From the NCBI RefSeq assembly GCF_000389635.1, contig NC_021182.1, forward strand, positions 2,356,001 to 2,420,000: DNA of 64,000 bases, given 5' to 3'. The translations under genes were made by a program, and so were the position numbers. The notes below the pieces were generated by a model. It made no database searches and was not told the DNA's origin. It saw only the letters and a list, made by a program, of their open reading frames with translations. Position 1 is the stretch's first letter. Every line of letters starts with the position of its first letter. Source of the stretch: Clostridium pasteurianum BC1. GTDB lineage: Bacteria > Bacillota > Clostridia > Clostridiales > Clostridiaceae. Shown piece by piece: positions 10,801 to 19,494 of this stretch.

Positions 10801-11279
10801 TTAAAATAGATGATCCTCTGGTAAAAAGTAATAAGGATTTAAGTGATGATGAACTTAAAAAGGAAATAATGAAAAGATTTAAAATGAAAGGCTTATTAAT
10901 AGATGATCCTGAAATAATTAAAGAGATGGATAGAGAAATGGAAGGTAATTCACTGATTATTCCTGCAAGAATAAATAAAGATGGTTCCTTAGGAAAATCT
11001 CAGGCAGCTTCAAGGCATCAATTTGAACTTTTGAGAAGTCATGTAAAGAATGTAATAGCTAAAAATTGTGAAAGCATGTTAAGTGGAGATATAAGTATTA
11101 AACCTTGTAAAAATAAGGACTCTGTACCTTGCGATTTTTGTATGTATTCCTCCATATGTGCCTTTGATCCATCTATAGATGATAACGGCTATAGATACAT
11201 ATACGATAAAAGTGATGAGGAAGTTTGGAGCCTGATTAGTAAGGAGAATGATAAGGAAGGTGAAAACAATGGGCAATAA
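7815..11279 (+). CDS. addB: ATP-dependent nuclease subunit B
   Basis: A 1154-residue subunit of AddAB, the Firmicute counterpart of RecBCD that resects double-strand breaks and loads RecA after Chi recognition. The N-terminus carries a Walker A motif (GRAGSGKS). The C-terminal nuclease region contains GRIDRIDM and the metal-binding IDYKSG segment near residue 950. Four cysteines for the structural [4Fe-4S] cluster are visible: one in YAQCPFAYY near residue 788 and three in CDFCMYSSIC near residue 1110 (CX2CX5C). The helicase core is degenerate, as expected for AddB. Ribosome site AAAAGGAG precedes the ATG. The 3' end overlaps addA by 11 bases. Confidence 0.95.
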   Translation: MSLRFIYGRAGSGKSNFCIEDIKKKVEEDVEYPLIYLVPEQFSFQSEKSILNAIGEKSNLKVRVISFKRMAFRVMNEVGGITHKHMDSAGKCMLISHIVDKILEELTVFRGAAAQQGFINTISDSISEFKRYSVTPELLLKTAEDMDKNINLKDKLLDLSKIYGEFEALLHKNYIDADDDLTLLAEKLEESKIFNNAEIWVDEFSSFTPQQYKIIEKLLRKAKRVNVALTSDYVDGKNYGTDIFEFTKGTEDRFLEIARNNNVKLDKPIVLTKKPFYRFKSSDEMAFLEKNLFVFPYEKYKSKTSDIKLFRAQNTYSEIEGAARDIIRMCRDEGYRYKDIAVITRNLENYETIIASIFEEHEIPYFIDEKRNIEGNLIVVLVTSVIEILTKNWSYEAVFRYLKTTLTNVTIEEVDILENYVLASGIKGKKKWLEEEIWNYRPDSLFGRDEISLQEEELLNKVNSIRSIVIEPLKKLYKNTRGKRNGEEICRTVFEFLTEIEVPEKVEALIEDFKENKRQTLANEYSQIWNIIIDLLDQTVEVMGDTPLTLEEFVKIMSIGFREHKMGLIPPTVDQVLVGSVERLKSHDICILYLVGVNDGVFPSVNNEEGILSDRDRELLKDRGVELAKNTRLAAFEEQFLVYTTLTIPGKYLRISYPMADYEGKSLRPSIIVSRLKTIYTNITEESDLVFEESDEDRLKLIDAKLPAFNHLIYVLRKRLDENDDAMLWRDVYKWFSGYEYWREKCKRAFSGASYTNQTQLINSEKAKKLYGDNMHINVSRMERYAQCPFAYYVQYGLNAKERKVFKLSYPDIGTFMHKIIDEFSEKVKEEQLSWDELDKNWCEENISSIVEKNVKKSNSFILNSSPRYKYLTERLKRVLTKTALVITNHIKRSGFKPVGYEIDFSEQGSYPPIIVRLPSGEEIKLIGRIDRIDMLVKEGETYIRIIDYKSGNKLFKLSDVYYGLQVQLLLYLDAILTEEGKDLDKKPIPGAILYFKIDDPLVKSNKDLSDDELKKEIMKRFKMKGLLIDDPEIIKEMDREMEGNSLIIPARINKDGSLGKSQAASRHQFELLRSHVKNVIAKNCESMLSGDISIKPCKNKDSVPCDFCMYSSICAFDPSIDDNGYRYIYDKSDEEVWSLISKENDKEGENNGQ

Positions 11280-14200
11280 CTGGACTGAGGAGCAAAGGGA
11301 GGCTATTGAAACCAGGGGATGTAATTTGTTAGTAGCGGCGGCGGCAGGTGCAGGAAAAACGGCAGTTCTTGTAGAGAGAATAATAAAAATGATTACAGAT
11401 AAAGAGAAAGCTGTGGATATAGACAGATTATTAGTTGTTACATTTACTAATGCGGCAGCAGCAGAAATGCGAGAGAGAATTGGAAATGCCATATCAAGGG
11501 AGCTTTTTAAGAATCCTGAATCAAAGCTTTTGCAAAGACAACTAGTGCTGCTGAATAAGGCAAGAATAACTACAATTCACTCCTTTTGTCTTGATATAAT
11601 AAGAAATTATTTTCACCTTATAGATTTGGATCCTAAATTCAGAATAGCTGATGAGACAGAAGCTGTGTTATTGAAAAATGAAACTATAGAGGAACTTTTT
11701 GATAAAAAGTATGAGGAATCTGACAAGGAAGAATTTTTAAATCTGGTAGAATGTTATTGCTCCAACAGAGATGATTCAGCTCTTATGGAAATGGTACTTT
11801 CTCTTTATAATTTTGCGAAAAGCAGTCCCTGGCCAAAGCAGTGGCTTCAGAATATGAGTGAGGCTTTCAATATAAAGGAAGACTTTGACTTTGGCAGTTC
11901 AATTTGGGCAAAGTCAATTTTATCTAATGTAATAATTGAACTTACAGGTATTAATAAAGTAATAGAAAAGGCTTTGACAATTATTAATAATGAGAATACT
12001 CTGGAACCTTATGCTAAGTCTTATGAAGAAGATCTGGCAATGATAAATGATCTGGTCATAGAGAGTAAAAGTTCATGGAACAGCTTTATAGAATGCTTAA
12101 GCTCTGTAAAATTTCCAGCATTAAAGAGATGTGGTAAAGATGTAAACAGAGATAAAAAAGATCAGGTACAAAAAATAAGAGATAAATATAAAAAGCAAAT
12201 AAAAGATATGCAGGAAGAAATATTAAGCTCTACTGGAGATACAATGGAGGATCATATTAGAGAATTATATCCGATTATGAAATGCCTTGGAGAACTGGTT
12301 ATAGAATTTGATAGAGAATACATTAAGAAAAAGAGAAGTAGAGGTATAATAGATTTTAATGATTTTGAACATCTTACATTGCAGATACTTACAGATACAA
12401 GCGAAAAGGAAGAACTAGTTCCCTCCAAGGCAGCACTGGAGCTTAGAGAAAAATATGAAGAGATTCTAATAGATGAATATCAGGACAGTAATCTAGTACA
12501 GGAGGTTATATTAAATTCTATATCAAGGAATGACAGTGAAAATCCAAATTTGTTTATGGTAGGAGATGTAAAGCAAAGCATATACAGATTTAGACAGGCA
12601 AAGCCTGAGCTTTTTCTTGATAAATATATTAATTATTCCAGTGAATCAGGAGCAAAAAATAGAAAAATATTATTATTTAAAAATTTCAGAAGCAGGAAAG
12701 TAGTAGTGGATGGAGCTAACTATATATTTAAGGCCATAATGTCTGAAAATATAGGAGAACTCAATTATGATGAAAGGGAAGAATTAAAGGCAGGAGCAGA
12801 GTTTAGTGAGGTGAATGAGGATGAATTTACTGAACTTGGAGTCAATGAACTTCATATAATTGAAAAAAGCAAAGTTCAAGACAGTAATAATTCAGAATCT
12901 GATACCCTAGATGATGAGGAAGAAGAAAATATTGATAATATAAGACTTGAGGCAAGAATGGTAGCTTCAAAAATAAAGGAATTAATAGATAAAAAAGATA
13001 AGCCCTATGCTGTTTTTGATAAAAATATTGATAACTATAGAAGTATTCAGTATAAGGACATAGTAATACTGCTTCGAGCCACAGCAGGTTGGTCTCCTAC
13101 TTTTACGGAGGAATTAAAGGCTTTTGACATACCTGTATTTGCAGATACAGGCAGTGGCTATTTTGAAACTACGGAAATAAAGACAATAATTTCATTATTG
13201 CAAATAGTAGATAATCCTCTACAGGATATAGCAATGCTTTCGGTATTACGTTCTCCTATAGCTTCCTTTACGGATGAGGATCTTATAGATATAAGGTCAC
13301 TGGATAGAAGCAGCTCCTTTTATGAATTGATGAAGCTTGTAAAAAGTAAATATGATGAACTATGTACTGAAAATAATGAAAGTATTTATGCTAAAAATGA
13401 AGGAGGCAGCCTAGAGAATCTTAAATATAATAGGGAAAAGTCAAATAGAAATACTGAGGAATTTAAATATAGTGATGAGGACATCTATGCAGAATATGAT
13501 GAGGGCTCTGAATATGTTAATGTAGAATATATAAAGGTGGATGAAGAAAAAAGTATAAGCAAGAAATTGGCAAAAAAATGTTATGATTTTGTAAGGTTAC
13601 TTAAAGGATTTAGAGATTTGGCACTGCATATGCCTATAGATGAGTTTATATGGCATTTATACACTGAAACGGGCTATTACAGCTATGCTGGAGCTATGCC
13701 AGGAGGAGTTCAAAGACAGGCAAATTTAAGAATACTGTTTCAGAGGGCAAAAGCATATGAAAATACAAGCTATAAGGGGCTATTTAATTTTATAAACTTC
13801 ATAAACAGATTGAAAATAAGCAGCAAAGACATGGGAAGTGCTAAAATATTAGGTGAGAATGAAAATGTAGTGCGAATAATGAGTATTCATAAGAGTAAAG
13901 GCTTAGAGTTTCCTGTAGTTATTCTAGCAGCCTGTGGTAAGAATTTTAACTTGAGAGACATGACAAAAACTGTATTATTTCATCATGACCTTGGAATAGG
14001 GCCGGATTATGTTAATTTTAAGAGAAGAATATCATATCCAACTATATTTAAAAATGCCATTAAGAAAAAAATAAAGCTGGAAAGTCTTTCTGAGGAAATG
14101 AGAATACTCTATGTATCATTAACCAGAGCTAAGGAAAAACTTATAATAACAGGTGCTGTAAGGGATATTGAAGCTGCAAGTAAAAACTGGGCAGAGGATA

Positions 14201-15261
14201 TAAATAGTAATGAAGAAAAGATATCAGAAAATATAATACTTAGGGGAATGAGCTACCTGGATTGGATATGCCCTGCTGTTATTAAGCATGAAGCTGGAGA
14301 AGTTTTAAGAGAAAAAGCTGATGTATCTATAGAAGATAATTTCAAACTTAGTCATGAGTCTCAATGGAAAATAAAGCTTTGGACTAGAGATGAGATTGTA
14401 AAAGATAATATAATATTGTCTGAAAATGAAGTTTTTAGTGAGGACGATACTAGTAGTAAAGTTAAACTTGAGCATGAAAATAAAAAACTCAGTAAAATAG
14501 AAGTACTTAAAAATATTCTCTCTGAAATAGAAACTAAAGCGCCAAGAACTCCTTATTATGAGGAAATAGACAGAAGACTCAGCTGGAAATATAAATATGA
14601 TCTGGCTAAGGGGTTACCTTCCAGTGTGTCGGTTACTGAATTAAAAAGGCAACAAAGCTCTGAGGATGAATATTCCAGAAATATATTTCCGCCAGTATTA
14701 AAGAAAAGACCAGTGTTCTTGGAGGAAAGAAAAGGACTTACGCCTGCAGAAAAGGGAACCGCCATGCATGCAGTAATGCAAAGACTTGATTTTAGCTTAC
14801 CTATAACAAAGGAAAGTATAAAATCACAAATGGAAAAGATGATTTTTAAGGAGCTTATAACAGAAAAGCAAGCTGAAGCTGTAGATATAAAGAAGATAGA
14901 AAGATTTTTTCAGGGTGAAATTGGTAAAAGAATGCTTTCATCATTACATATAGAAAGAGAGATCCCTTTTGTAATCAGACTTAAGGCTTGTGATGTCTAT
15001 GTAGAATTGTGTGAAGAAGATTATAAAGATGAAAGTATGATGCTTCAGGGAGCTATAGATTGCTATTTTGAAGAAAAAGATGGTCTTGTTCTTGTAGATT
15101 ATAAAACAGATTATGTAACAGATAAAAATGTGAAAGCTGTAGTAGACAAGTATAGAAATCAGTTGAAATATTATTCTCAGGCACTTACCAAGATTACAGG
15201 AAAGAAAGTCAAGGAACAGTATTTATATTTATTCTATGATGGAAGAGTTGTAAAAATTTAA
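11269..15261 (+). CDS. addA: ATP-dependent helicase/nuclease subunit A
   Basis: A 1330-residue UvrD-type helicase-nuclease, partner of AddB. Motifs in order: Q-motif NWTEEQREAI (residues 4-13), Walker A AAAGAGKTAVL (about 27-37), TFTNAAAAEMRERI, Walker B/II IDEYQDSN near residue 405, GDVKQSIYRFR, helicase motif V region IMSIHKSKGLEFP near residue 875, SLTRAKEKLII, and the C-terminal nuclease VDYKTDYV near residue 1280. The start at 11269 (MGNNW) is chosen because AAGGAAGGTG precedes it; an in-frame ATG at 11248 lies inside addB without a ribosome site. It is longer than many AddA proteins owing to an acidic, Asn/Tyr-rich insert near residues 695-765. Confidence 0.95.
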   Translation: MGNNWTEEQREAIETRGCNLLVAAAAGAGKTAVLVERIIKMITDKEKAVDIDRLLVVTFTNAAAAEMRERIGNAISRELFKNPESKLLQRQLVLLNKARITTIHSFCLDIIRNYFHLIDLDPKFRIADETEAVLLKNETIEELFDKKYEESDKEEFLNLVECYCSNRDDSALMEMVLSLYNFAKSSPWPKQWLQNMSEAFNIKEDFDFGSSIWAKSILSNVIIELTGINKVIEKALTIINNENTLEPYAKSYEEDLAMINDLVIESKSSWNSFIECLSSVKFPALKRCGKDVNRDKKDQVQKIRDKYKKQIKDMQEEILSSTGDTMEDHIRELYPIMKCLGELVIEFDREYIKKKRSRGIIDFNDFEHLTLQILTDTSEKEELVPSKAALELREKYEEILIDEYQDSNLVQEVILNSISRNDSENPNLFMVGDVKQSIYRFRQAKPELFLDKYINYSSESGAKNRKILLFKNFRSRKVVVDGANYIFKAIMSENIGELNYDEREELKAGAEFSEVNEDEFTELGVNELHIIEKSKVQDSNNSESDTLDDEEEENIDNIRLEARMVASKIKELIDKKDKPYAVFDKNIDNYRSIQYKDIVILLRATAGWSPTFTEELKAFDIPVFADTGSGYFETTEIKTIISLLQIVDNPLQDIAMLSVLRSPIASFTDEDLIDIRSLDRSSSFYELMKLVKSKYDELCTENNESIYAKNEGGSLENLKYNREKSNRNTEEFKYSDEDIYAEYDEGSEYVNVEYIKVDEEKSISKKLAKKCYDFVRLLKGFRDLALHMPIDEFIWHLYTETGYYSYAGAMPGGVQRQANLRILFQRAKAYENTSYKGLFNFINFINRLKISSKDMGSAKILGENENVVRIMSIHKSKGLEFPVVILAACGKNFNLRDMTKTVLFHHDLGIGPDYVNFKRRISYPTIFKNAIKKKIKLESLSEEMRILYVSLTRAKEKLIITGAVRDIEAASKNWAEDINSNEEKISENIILRGMSYLDWICPAVIKHEAGEVLREKADVSIEDNFKLSHESQWKIKLWTRDEIVKDNIILSENEVFSEDDTSSKVKLEHENKKLSKIEVLKNILSEIETKAPRTPYYEEIDRRLSWKYKYDLAKGLPSSVSVTELKRQQSSEDEYSRNIFPPVLKKRPVFLEERKGLTPAEKGTAMHAVMQRLDFSLPITKESIKSQMEKMIFKELITEKQAEAVDIKKIERFFQGEIGKRMLSSLHIEREIPFVIRLKACDVYVELCEEDYKDESMMLQGAIDCYFEEKDGLVLVDYKTDYVTDKNVKAVVDKYRNQLKYYSQALTKITGKKVKEQYLYLFYDGRVVKI

Positions 15262-15372
15262 AGTTTATACAAATGCAATTTACCCCAGGGGTGCAATTTT
15301 TTCTAATTTTAATTTTCAACTTGCGTGTTCTTAAACTACGAATTTAAGTTTATATAAAAAGGAAGGGAAGTA

Positions 15373-16572
15373 ATGAATATGAATAATATGATTAATGGTA
15401 CAGAAAAACTTTTTTATAATGACCCATATCTTTGCGAAGCAGAATGTGAGGTAGAAGATATAATAGAGAAGGATGGCAAATATGAAGTGGTACTAAGGAG
15501 TACTCCCTTTTACCCTGAAGGCGGTGGTCAGCCATCTGACATAGGCTTTATGGATAACATAAAGGTTGAATATGTATATGAAAAAGAAGATATTATATAC
15601 CATGTTATGTCAGAAAAGCCATCAAATAAAATAGTCAACTGCCAGGCGGATTTTGACAGAAGAGTGGATCACAATCAGCAGCACTCAGGAGAACATCTAA
15701 TGTCAGCAGCCTTTTTCAAATTATATGACGCTGCCAATGCAGGTTTTCACCTTGGAGAAGAGTATGTAACTATGGACATTAAAATTAAAGATATGACAGA
15801 GGACATGATAAAGAAAGCAGAAAGAGAAGCAAATTATTATGTTTTCAGAAACGAACCTGTAAAAACTTATTTTTTAACCAAGGCAGAAGCAGAAAAATTG
15901 CCTTTGAGAAAAGCTATTACAGCTGAAGGAACTATCCGAATGGTACAGATGGGGGAAAATCTGGATTATAGTGCTTGCTGTGGTACTCAGGTTAGAAGAA
16001 CAGGAGAAGTAAGAATCATTAAGGTTGTAAAATGGGAAAAGAATAAAGGCATGACAAGAATATATATAAAATGTGGTTTAAGAGCCTTTAAGGATTATGT
16101 TATTAAAAATGATTACGTTACAGAAATTGCCAGAGGCTTTTCGGTGGAAGATACTGAGATAGTAAATAAGGTAAAAAATCAGACAGAAGAAATAGGTAAT
16201 TTAAAAAAGAAAATTTCAAATTTATATAATTCAATAGCGGAAAGTGAAGCACAAGCATTAATAGCAAAGACTGACTCTAAAATTATAGCTGCTGAATATA
16301 AAGAAGAAGGCTTTGATTTTCTAGACAAGCTTTATGAACATTTAAAAGACGAAGAATATATTCTTATTTTAAGTTCTCTAAAGGATAATAGATTTTTATT
16401 TGCACATAATGGTTCCTTTGATGTGGAGTGCGGAAAATTATTTAAGGAGAAGTTAAAAGAGTTTAATGGAAGAGGTGGGGGAAATGCTAAGAGGGCTCAA
16501 GCCAATTTTCCTGATTCAAATTCCATGAGAAGCTTCACTGAATATTTGAGAGAAAATGTTATAAAATATTAA
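15373..16572 (+). CDS. Alanyl-tRNA editing protein (AlaX type with DHHA1 domain)
   Basis: A 399-residue free-standing relative of the AlaRS editing domain, expected to hydrolyse Ser- or Gly-mischarged tRNA-Ala. The N-terminal part has the YPEGGGQPSDIG motif and the metal-binding HNQQHSGEHLMSA. The second metal motif, usually CXXXH, reads CCGTQ here (codons at 15976-15990), so the last ligand is Gln instead of His. The C-terminal part has the DHHA1 signature GRGGGNAKRAQ near residue 365, with a coiled-coil segment before it. The start follows GGAAGGGAAGTA; MNMNNMI gives alternative nearby ATGs. It stands alone downstream of addA. Confidence 0.87.
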   Translation: MNMNNMINGTEKLFYNDPYLCEAECEVEDIIEKDGKYEVVLRSTPFYPEGGGQPSDIGFMDNIKVEYVYEKEDIIYHVMSEKPSNKIVNCQADFDRRVDHNQQHSGEHLMSAAFFKLYDAANAGFHLGEEYVTMDIKIKDMTEDMIKKAEREANYYVFRNEPVKTYFLTKAEAEKLPLRKAITAEGTIRMVQMGENLDYSACCGTQVRRTGEVRIIKVVKWEKNKGMTRIYIKCGLRAFKDYVIKNDYVTEIARGFSVEDTEIVNKVKNQTEEIGNLKKKISNLYNSIAESEAQALIAKTDSKIIAAEYKEEGFDFLDKLYEHLKDEEYILILSSLKDNRFLFAHNGSFDVECGKLFKEKLKEFNGRGGGNAKRAQANFPDSNSMRSFTEYLRENVIKY

Positions 16573-16680
16573 TAAATATTTTTCACTCTATTCCATTTAT
16601 ATCAATGTGTTAAACATCTTCTACATATAGACAATTGGATGATTATGTAAATTGTATTAAAACATTTATTGAAAACCATA

Positions 16681-16719
16681 GGATTTAGGTAAGACGTCTG
16701 TCTTATCTAAATCCTTTTT
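16681..16719 (+). terminator. Intrinsic terminator after the alanyl-tRNA editing gene
   Basis: GGATTTAGGTAAGAC pairs with GTCTTATCTAAATCC, four-base loop, followed by TTTTT. Confidence 0.88.
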
Positions 16720-16818
16720 GAAGTTATATATAATATGAATAATTTTGGAAAAACAAGATATAAGAAGAAGGATTATAATAGATAATGTAGAATAATTTAT
16801 TAAAAAGGAGGGATTTTA

Positions 16819-17061
16819 ATGGAAAACAATGAAAAAATATTAAATAATCTGCTTCAAAGAGTTGAATTAACAGAGGGTGCCATGGAGGAACTTGTGATAG
16901 TATTGCAGACTTTAAATAAGATATTCACTGAAAAGGGTATATATGATATAGATAAATTCCATGCTCTTATGGAAGAAGTTGCAAAAGATGAAAAGACTAA
17001 TTTTAGATATAGGGATAATATAAATAAAGTTAAGGAAAGCTTTAAGGAAAGTGAAAAATAG
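16819..17061 (+). CDS. Small hypothetical coiled-coil protein
   Basis: An 80-residue acidic, mostly helical protein with heptad-like spacing of Leu and Ile (ILNNLLQRVELTEGAMEELVIVLQ). I do not recognise a named family. The ATG is well placed after AAAAAGGAGGG, and the gene is framed by terminators on both sides, so it is probably real and monocistronic. No signal peptide, no cysteines. Confidence 0.7.
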   Translation: MENNEKILNNLLQRVELTEGAMEELVIVLQTLNKIFTEKGIYDIDKFHALMEEVAKDEKTNFRYRDNINKVKESFKESEK

Positions 17062-17109
17062 CGATTTAAAATAATTTTAATGTGAACTAAAAAAGTAATT
17101 TAAGTATAG

Positions 17110-17157
17110 AAAAACACTGATTAGGGCTTTGAAAGTAAGTCTTGATCGGTGTTTTTG
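17110..17157 (+). terminator. Intrinsic terminator after the small coiled-coil gene
   Basis: AAAAACACTGAT and ATCGGTGTTTTT form the outer stem, with AGGGCTT/AAGTCTT continuing it. T-tract at the 3' side. Confidence 0.85.
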
Positions 17158-17293
17158 AATAAAGTCGTTGAGATATTACAATATAAACTTTCAGATGATA
17201 CAGTGTAAAAAATAAATGCTATAGTACTATAAGATAGTTTTTTCAATAAGGACAAATGAATTTAGAAATTAATATAAAAATTTGTATTGAAAA

Positions 17294-17355
17294 AACTAAT
17301 ACTATTAGTTATAATAAAACTAAGGACATTAGTATAATAACTAATCATATTAGTT
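17294..17355. promoter_or_regulatory. Three operator-like palindromes upstream of the MBL-tetR operon
   Basis: Three copies of one dyad occur in a row: AACTAATACTATTAGTT (17294-17310), ACTAAGGACATTAGT (17319-17333) and AACTAATCATATTAGTT (17339-17355). The first and third are perfect 7-3-7 palindromes. They lie 48 to 109 bases before the MBL start, the usual place for TetR-family operators, and the operon encodes a TetR regulator, so autoregulation is a natural inference. Confidence 0.7.
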
Positions 17356-17402
17356 ATTATTATATTAATTTATTATTAAAAAAAAGGTGAGGAGATGATA
17401 TC

Positions 17403-18119
17403 ATGCGAATTATTCATGAAAAAACAGTTTATCAATTGACATTTTTACCACATTTGTTTCCTGTTAATTGTTATTTTGTGGAGGAAGAAGATGGATTAAC
17501 TTTGATTGATGCTGCACTACCTTATAGCTGGAAGAAAATAATAGAGGCTGCGGATAGTATCGGGAAAAAAATTACAAAGATTATTTTGACTCATGCACAC
17601 GAGGATCATGTAGGCTCTTTAGATGCACTGAAAAAAGCCATCCCGGATATTCCTATATATATTTCAAAGCGCGATGCTAAGTTGATGACTGGAGATTGCA
17701 CATTAGAATTGAATGAACCGAATTTGCCGATACGTGGAGCAGTACCAAAAAAACTTAAGACACGAGCAAATATTTTACTCAAAGAGGGGGATAAAATTGG
17801 TTCACTGATTGCTATATCAGCACAAGGACATACTCCTGGGTCCATGGCGTTTTTAGATACGCGCAATAATTCCTTAATAGCTGGAGATGCATTTCAAACA
17901 AGAGGAGGTATAGCTGTAGCAGGACAACTTCGACTATGGTTTCCGTTTCCTGCAATGGCAACATGGAATAAGCAAGCAGCACTAGAGAGTGCACGAAAAC
18001 TCAGAGGATATTTTCCTTCATTACTTGCTGCTGGTCACGGACCAATGCTAAAACAGCCAGTAACTGCTATGGATGGTGCCATTGCTAGAGCTGAACAAAA
18101 TTTAGAAAATACAAAATAG
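17403..18119 (+). CDS. MBL-fold metallo-hydrolase
   Basis: A 238-residue metallo-beta-lactamase-fold protein. The metal motif HAHEDHVGS is near residue 63, further ligands are in QGHTPGSMAF near residue 140, AGDAFQ near residue 160 and AAGHGPM near residue 214. Family members hydrolyse many esters and lactones; the substrate here is unknown. The start follows GGTGAGGAGATGATATC. tetR starts 17 bases after the stop, so the two form an operon. Arg codons are often CGN (CGA, CGC, CGT), unlike the AGA-dominated neighbours, which suggests acquisition from a different genome together with tetR. Confidence 0.87.
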   Translation: MRIIHEKTVYQLTFLPHLFPVNCYFVEEEDGLTLIDAALPYSWKKIIEAADSIGKKITKIILTHAHEDHVGSLDALKKAIPDIPIYISKRDAKLMTGDCTLELNEPNLPIRGAVPKKLKTRANILLKEGDKIGSLIAISAQGHTPGSMAFLDTRNNSLIAGDAFQTRGGIAVAGQLRLWFPFPAMATWNKQAALESARKLRGYFPSLLAAGHGPMLKQPVTAMDGAIARAEQNLENTK

Positions 18120-18136
18120 TAGAGGAAGATGATAAT

Positions 18137-18709
18137 ATGTCTCCAAGAATGGGAGTTGATTTGTCTGCAATTTTGAAAGTTGCAGTAGAAATTGCAGATA
18201 CAAAGGGCATGGATGAAGTAACATTAGCTTTAGTAGCTAAAAAACTGCATATTCGCACTCCATCCTTATATAATCATATAAATGGATTGAAAGACTTGCG
18301 AAAAAAATTGGCCATTTATGGTATGGAACAATTTTATAACACTTTGGCACATGCAACCATTGGGTTAGCAGAAGATGATGCAGTTCGTTCACTGGTTGGA
18401 GTGTATGTAGCATTTGCTCGTACTCATCCGGGATTGTATGAAGCAACTCTTCTTGCCCCAGATCCAAGTGATATAGAAGTGCAGCGGTCCGGAAGCAAAA
18501 TTGTAGATATTGTTATCAGAGTGCTGAAAGCTTATGGGTTGGAAGGTGAAGCAGCACTGCATGCTACCCGTGGATTGCGAAGTATCTTACATGGATTTGT
18601 TTCATTAGAGCAAAAAGGTGGATTTGGACTTCCATTAGATATTGATGTAAGTCTAAATTTTATAATTGATACTTTTCTTACTGGGATTCATGCGTTGGAA
18701 TATCAATGA
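18137..18709 (+). CDS. TetR/AcrR-family transcriptional regulator
   Basis: A 190-residue repressor-type protein. The N-terminal helix-turn-helix spans about residues 9-55 (VTLALVAKKLHIRTPSLYNHI), and the C-terminal ligand domain looks like the WHG type (ATRGLRSILHGFVSLE near 155). It probably represses the MBL operon through the three palindromes upstream. Codon use is CGN-rich like the MBL gene. The stop codon lies inside a 27-base sequence (TATCAATGAATCTTACTCAG and on) that recurs at 21341, so the last few residues may have been altered by insertion of a repeat. Confidence 0.87.
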   Translation: MSPRMGVDLSAILKVAVEIADTKGMDEVTLALVAKKLHIRTPSLYNHINGLKDLRKKLAIYGMEQFYNTLAHATIGLAEDDAVRSLVGVYVAFARTHPGLYEATLLAPDPSDIEVQRSGSKIVDIVIRVLKAYGLEGEAALHATRGLRSILHGFVSLEQKGGFGLPLDIDVSLNFIIDTFLTGIHALEYQ

Positions 18710-18754
18710 ATCTTACTCAGTGGGAGTATTACGGATGGTAGTCATCGGATAAAT
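18701..18754 (+). repeat. Family A-related end repeat, short copy
   Basis: It opens with the same 27 bases as 21341-21367 and closes with GTAGTCATCGGATAAAT, also found at the ends of the 4122-4327 and 62700-62890 elements. The middle GGGAGTATTA is shared with the latter. It fills the tetR to MBL gap and ends just before the ribosome site of the next gene. Confidence 0.7.
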
Positions 18755-18765
18755 GTGGAGGAAAT

Positions 18766-19494
18766 ATGAAAAATGAAAAAATAAGTAAAAATTGCGATGT
18801 ATTTATTTATAATGAACTAAAAGAGTATACCACTAACATTTTCTTAATTGAAAAGAAGTCAAAGATATTTTTAATTGATACTTTTTGTGGTTCTGAGAGT
18901 ATGATACCAATAAAGAAAATATTAGCAGATAAATATAATAGTAAGGAAGTTATCGTTATAAATACGCATTTTCACTGGGATCACGTATGGGGAAACTCTA
19001 GTTTTAAGAAAAATATAATAATTAGTCATAAATTATGTAGAGAGATATTGAATGAACATTGGGAAGAGCAATTTAAGAAAAATGAAAATTATATATTAGG
19101 CAGTGTTGAAAAGTCTCTTCCTAATCTTACTTTTAAAGGAAGTATTAATTTTCCTGATGAAGGAATAGAAATATTTTATAGTCCAGGCCATACTGTGGAT
19201 AGTATTTCAATATTTGACTATGATGAAAAAATATTGTATGTTGGCGATAATTTGGAAAAGCCAATTATATATGTAGAACATAAGGATATTGACACGTATA
19301 TACAAACTCTTAATGCATATTTAGGTTATAAATTTACAAAGATTATGGCTGGTCATACATTAAATTTAACTGAGAAAGATATCTATGAGACAATAAAATA
19401 TTTAAATGATCTAAAAAACGGAAACAAATTTGAATTTGAGTCGAAATACATGAGGAAAATCCACCAACAAAATTATAGATTTATTCATAAATAG
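18766..19494 (+). CDS. MBL-fold metallo-hydrolase
   Basis: A 242-residue metallo-beta-lactamase-fold protein. The motif THFHWDHVWG near residue 67 gives HXHXDH metal ligands, followed by SPGHTVDSIS near 140, VGDNLEKP near 160 and MAGHTLNL near 197. Substrate unknown. Despite lying next to the other MBL gene, it is unlike it and uses the host AGA/AT-rich codons, so it is likely resident DNA. GTGGAGGAAAT precedes the ATG. A repeat end directly upstream may have replaced its original promoter region. Confidence 0.85.
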   Translation: MKNEKISKNCDVFIYNELKEYTTNIFLIEKKSKIFLIDTFCGSESMIPIKKILADKYNSKEVIVINTHFHWDHVWGNSSFKKNIIISHKLCREILNEHWEEQFKKNENYILGSVEKSLPNLTFKGSINFPDEGIEIFYSPGHTVDSISIFDYDEKILYVGDNLEKPIIYVEHKDIDTYIQTLNAYLGYKFTKIMAGHTLNLTEKDIYETIKYLNDLKNGNKFEFESKYMRKIHQQNYRFIHK

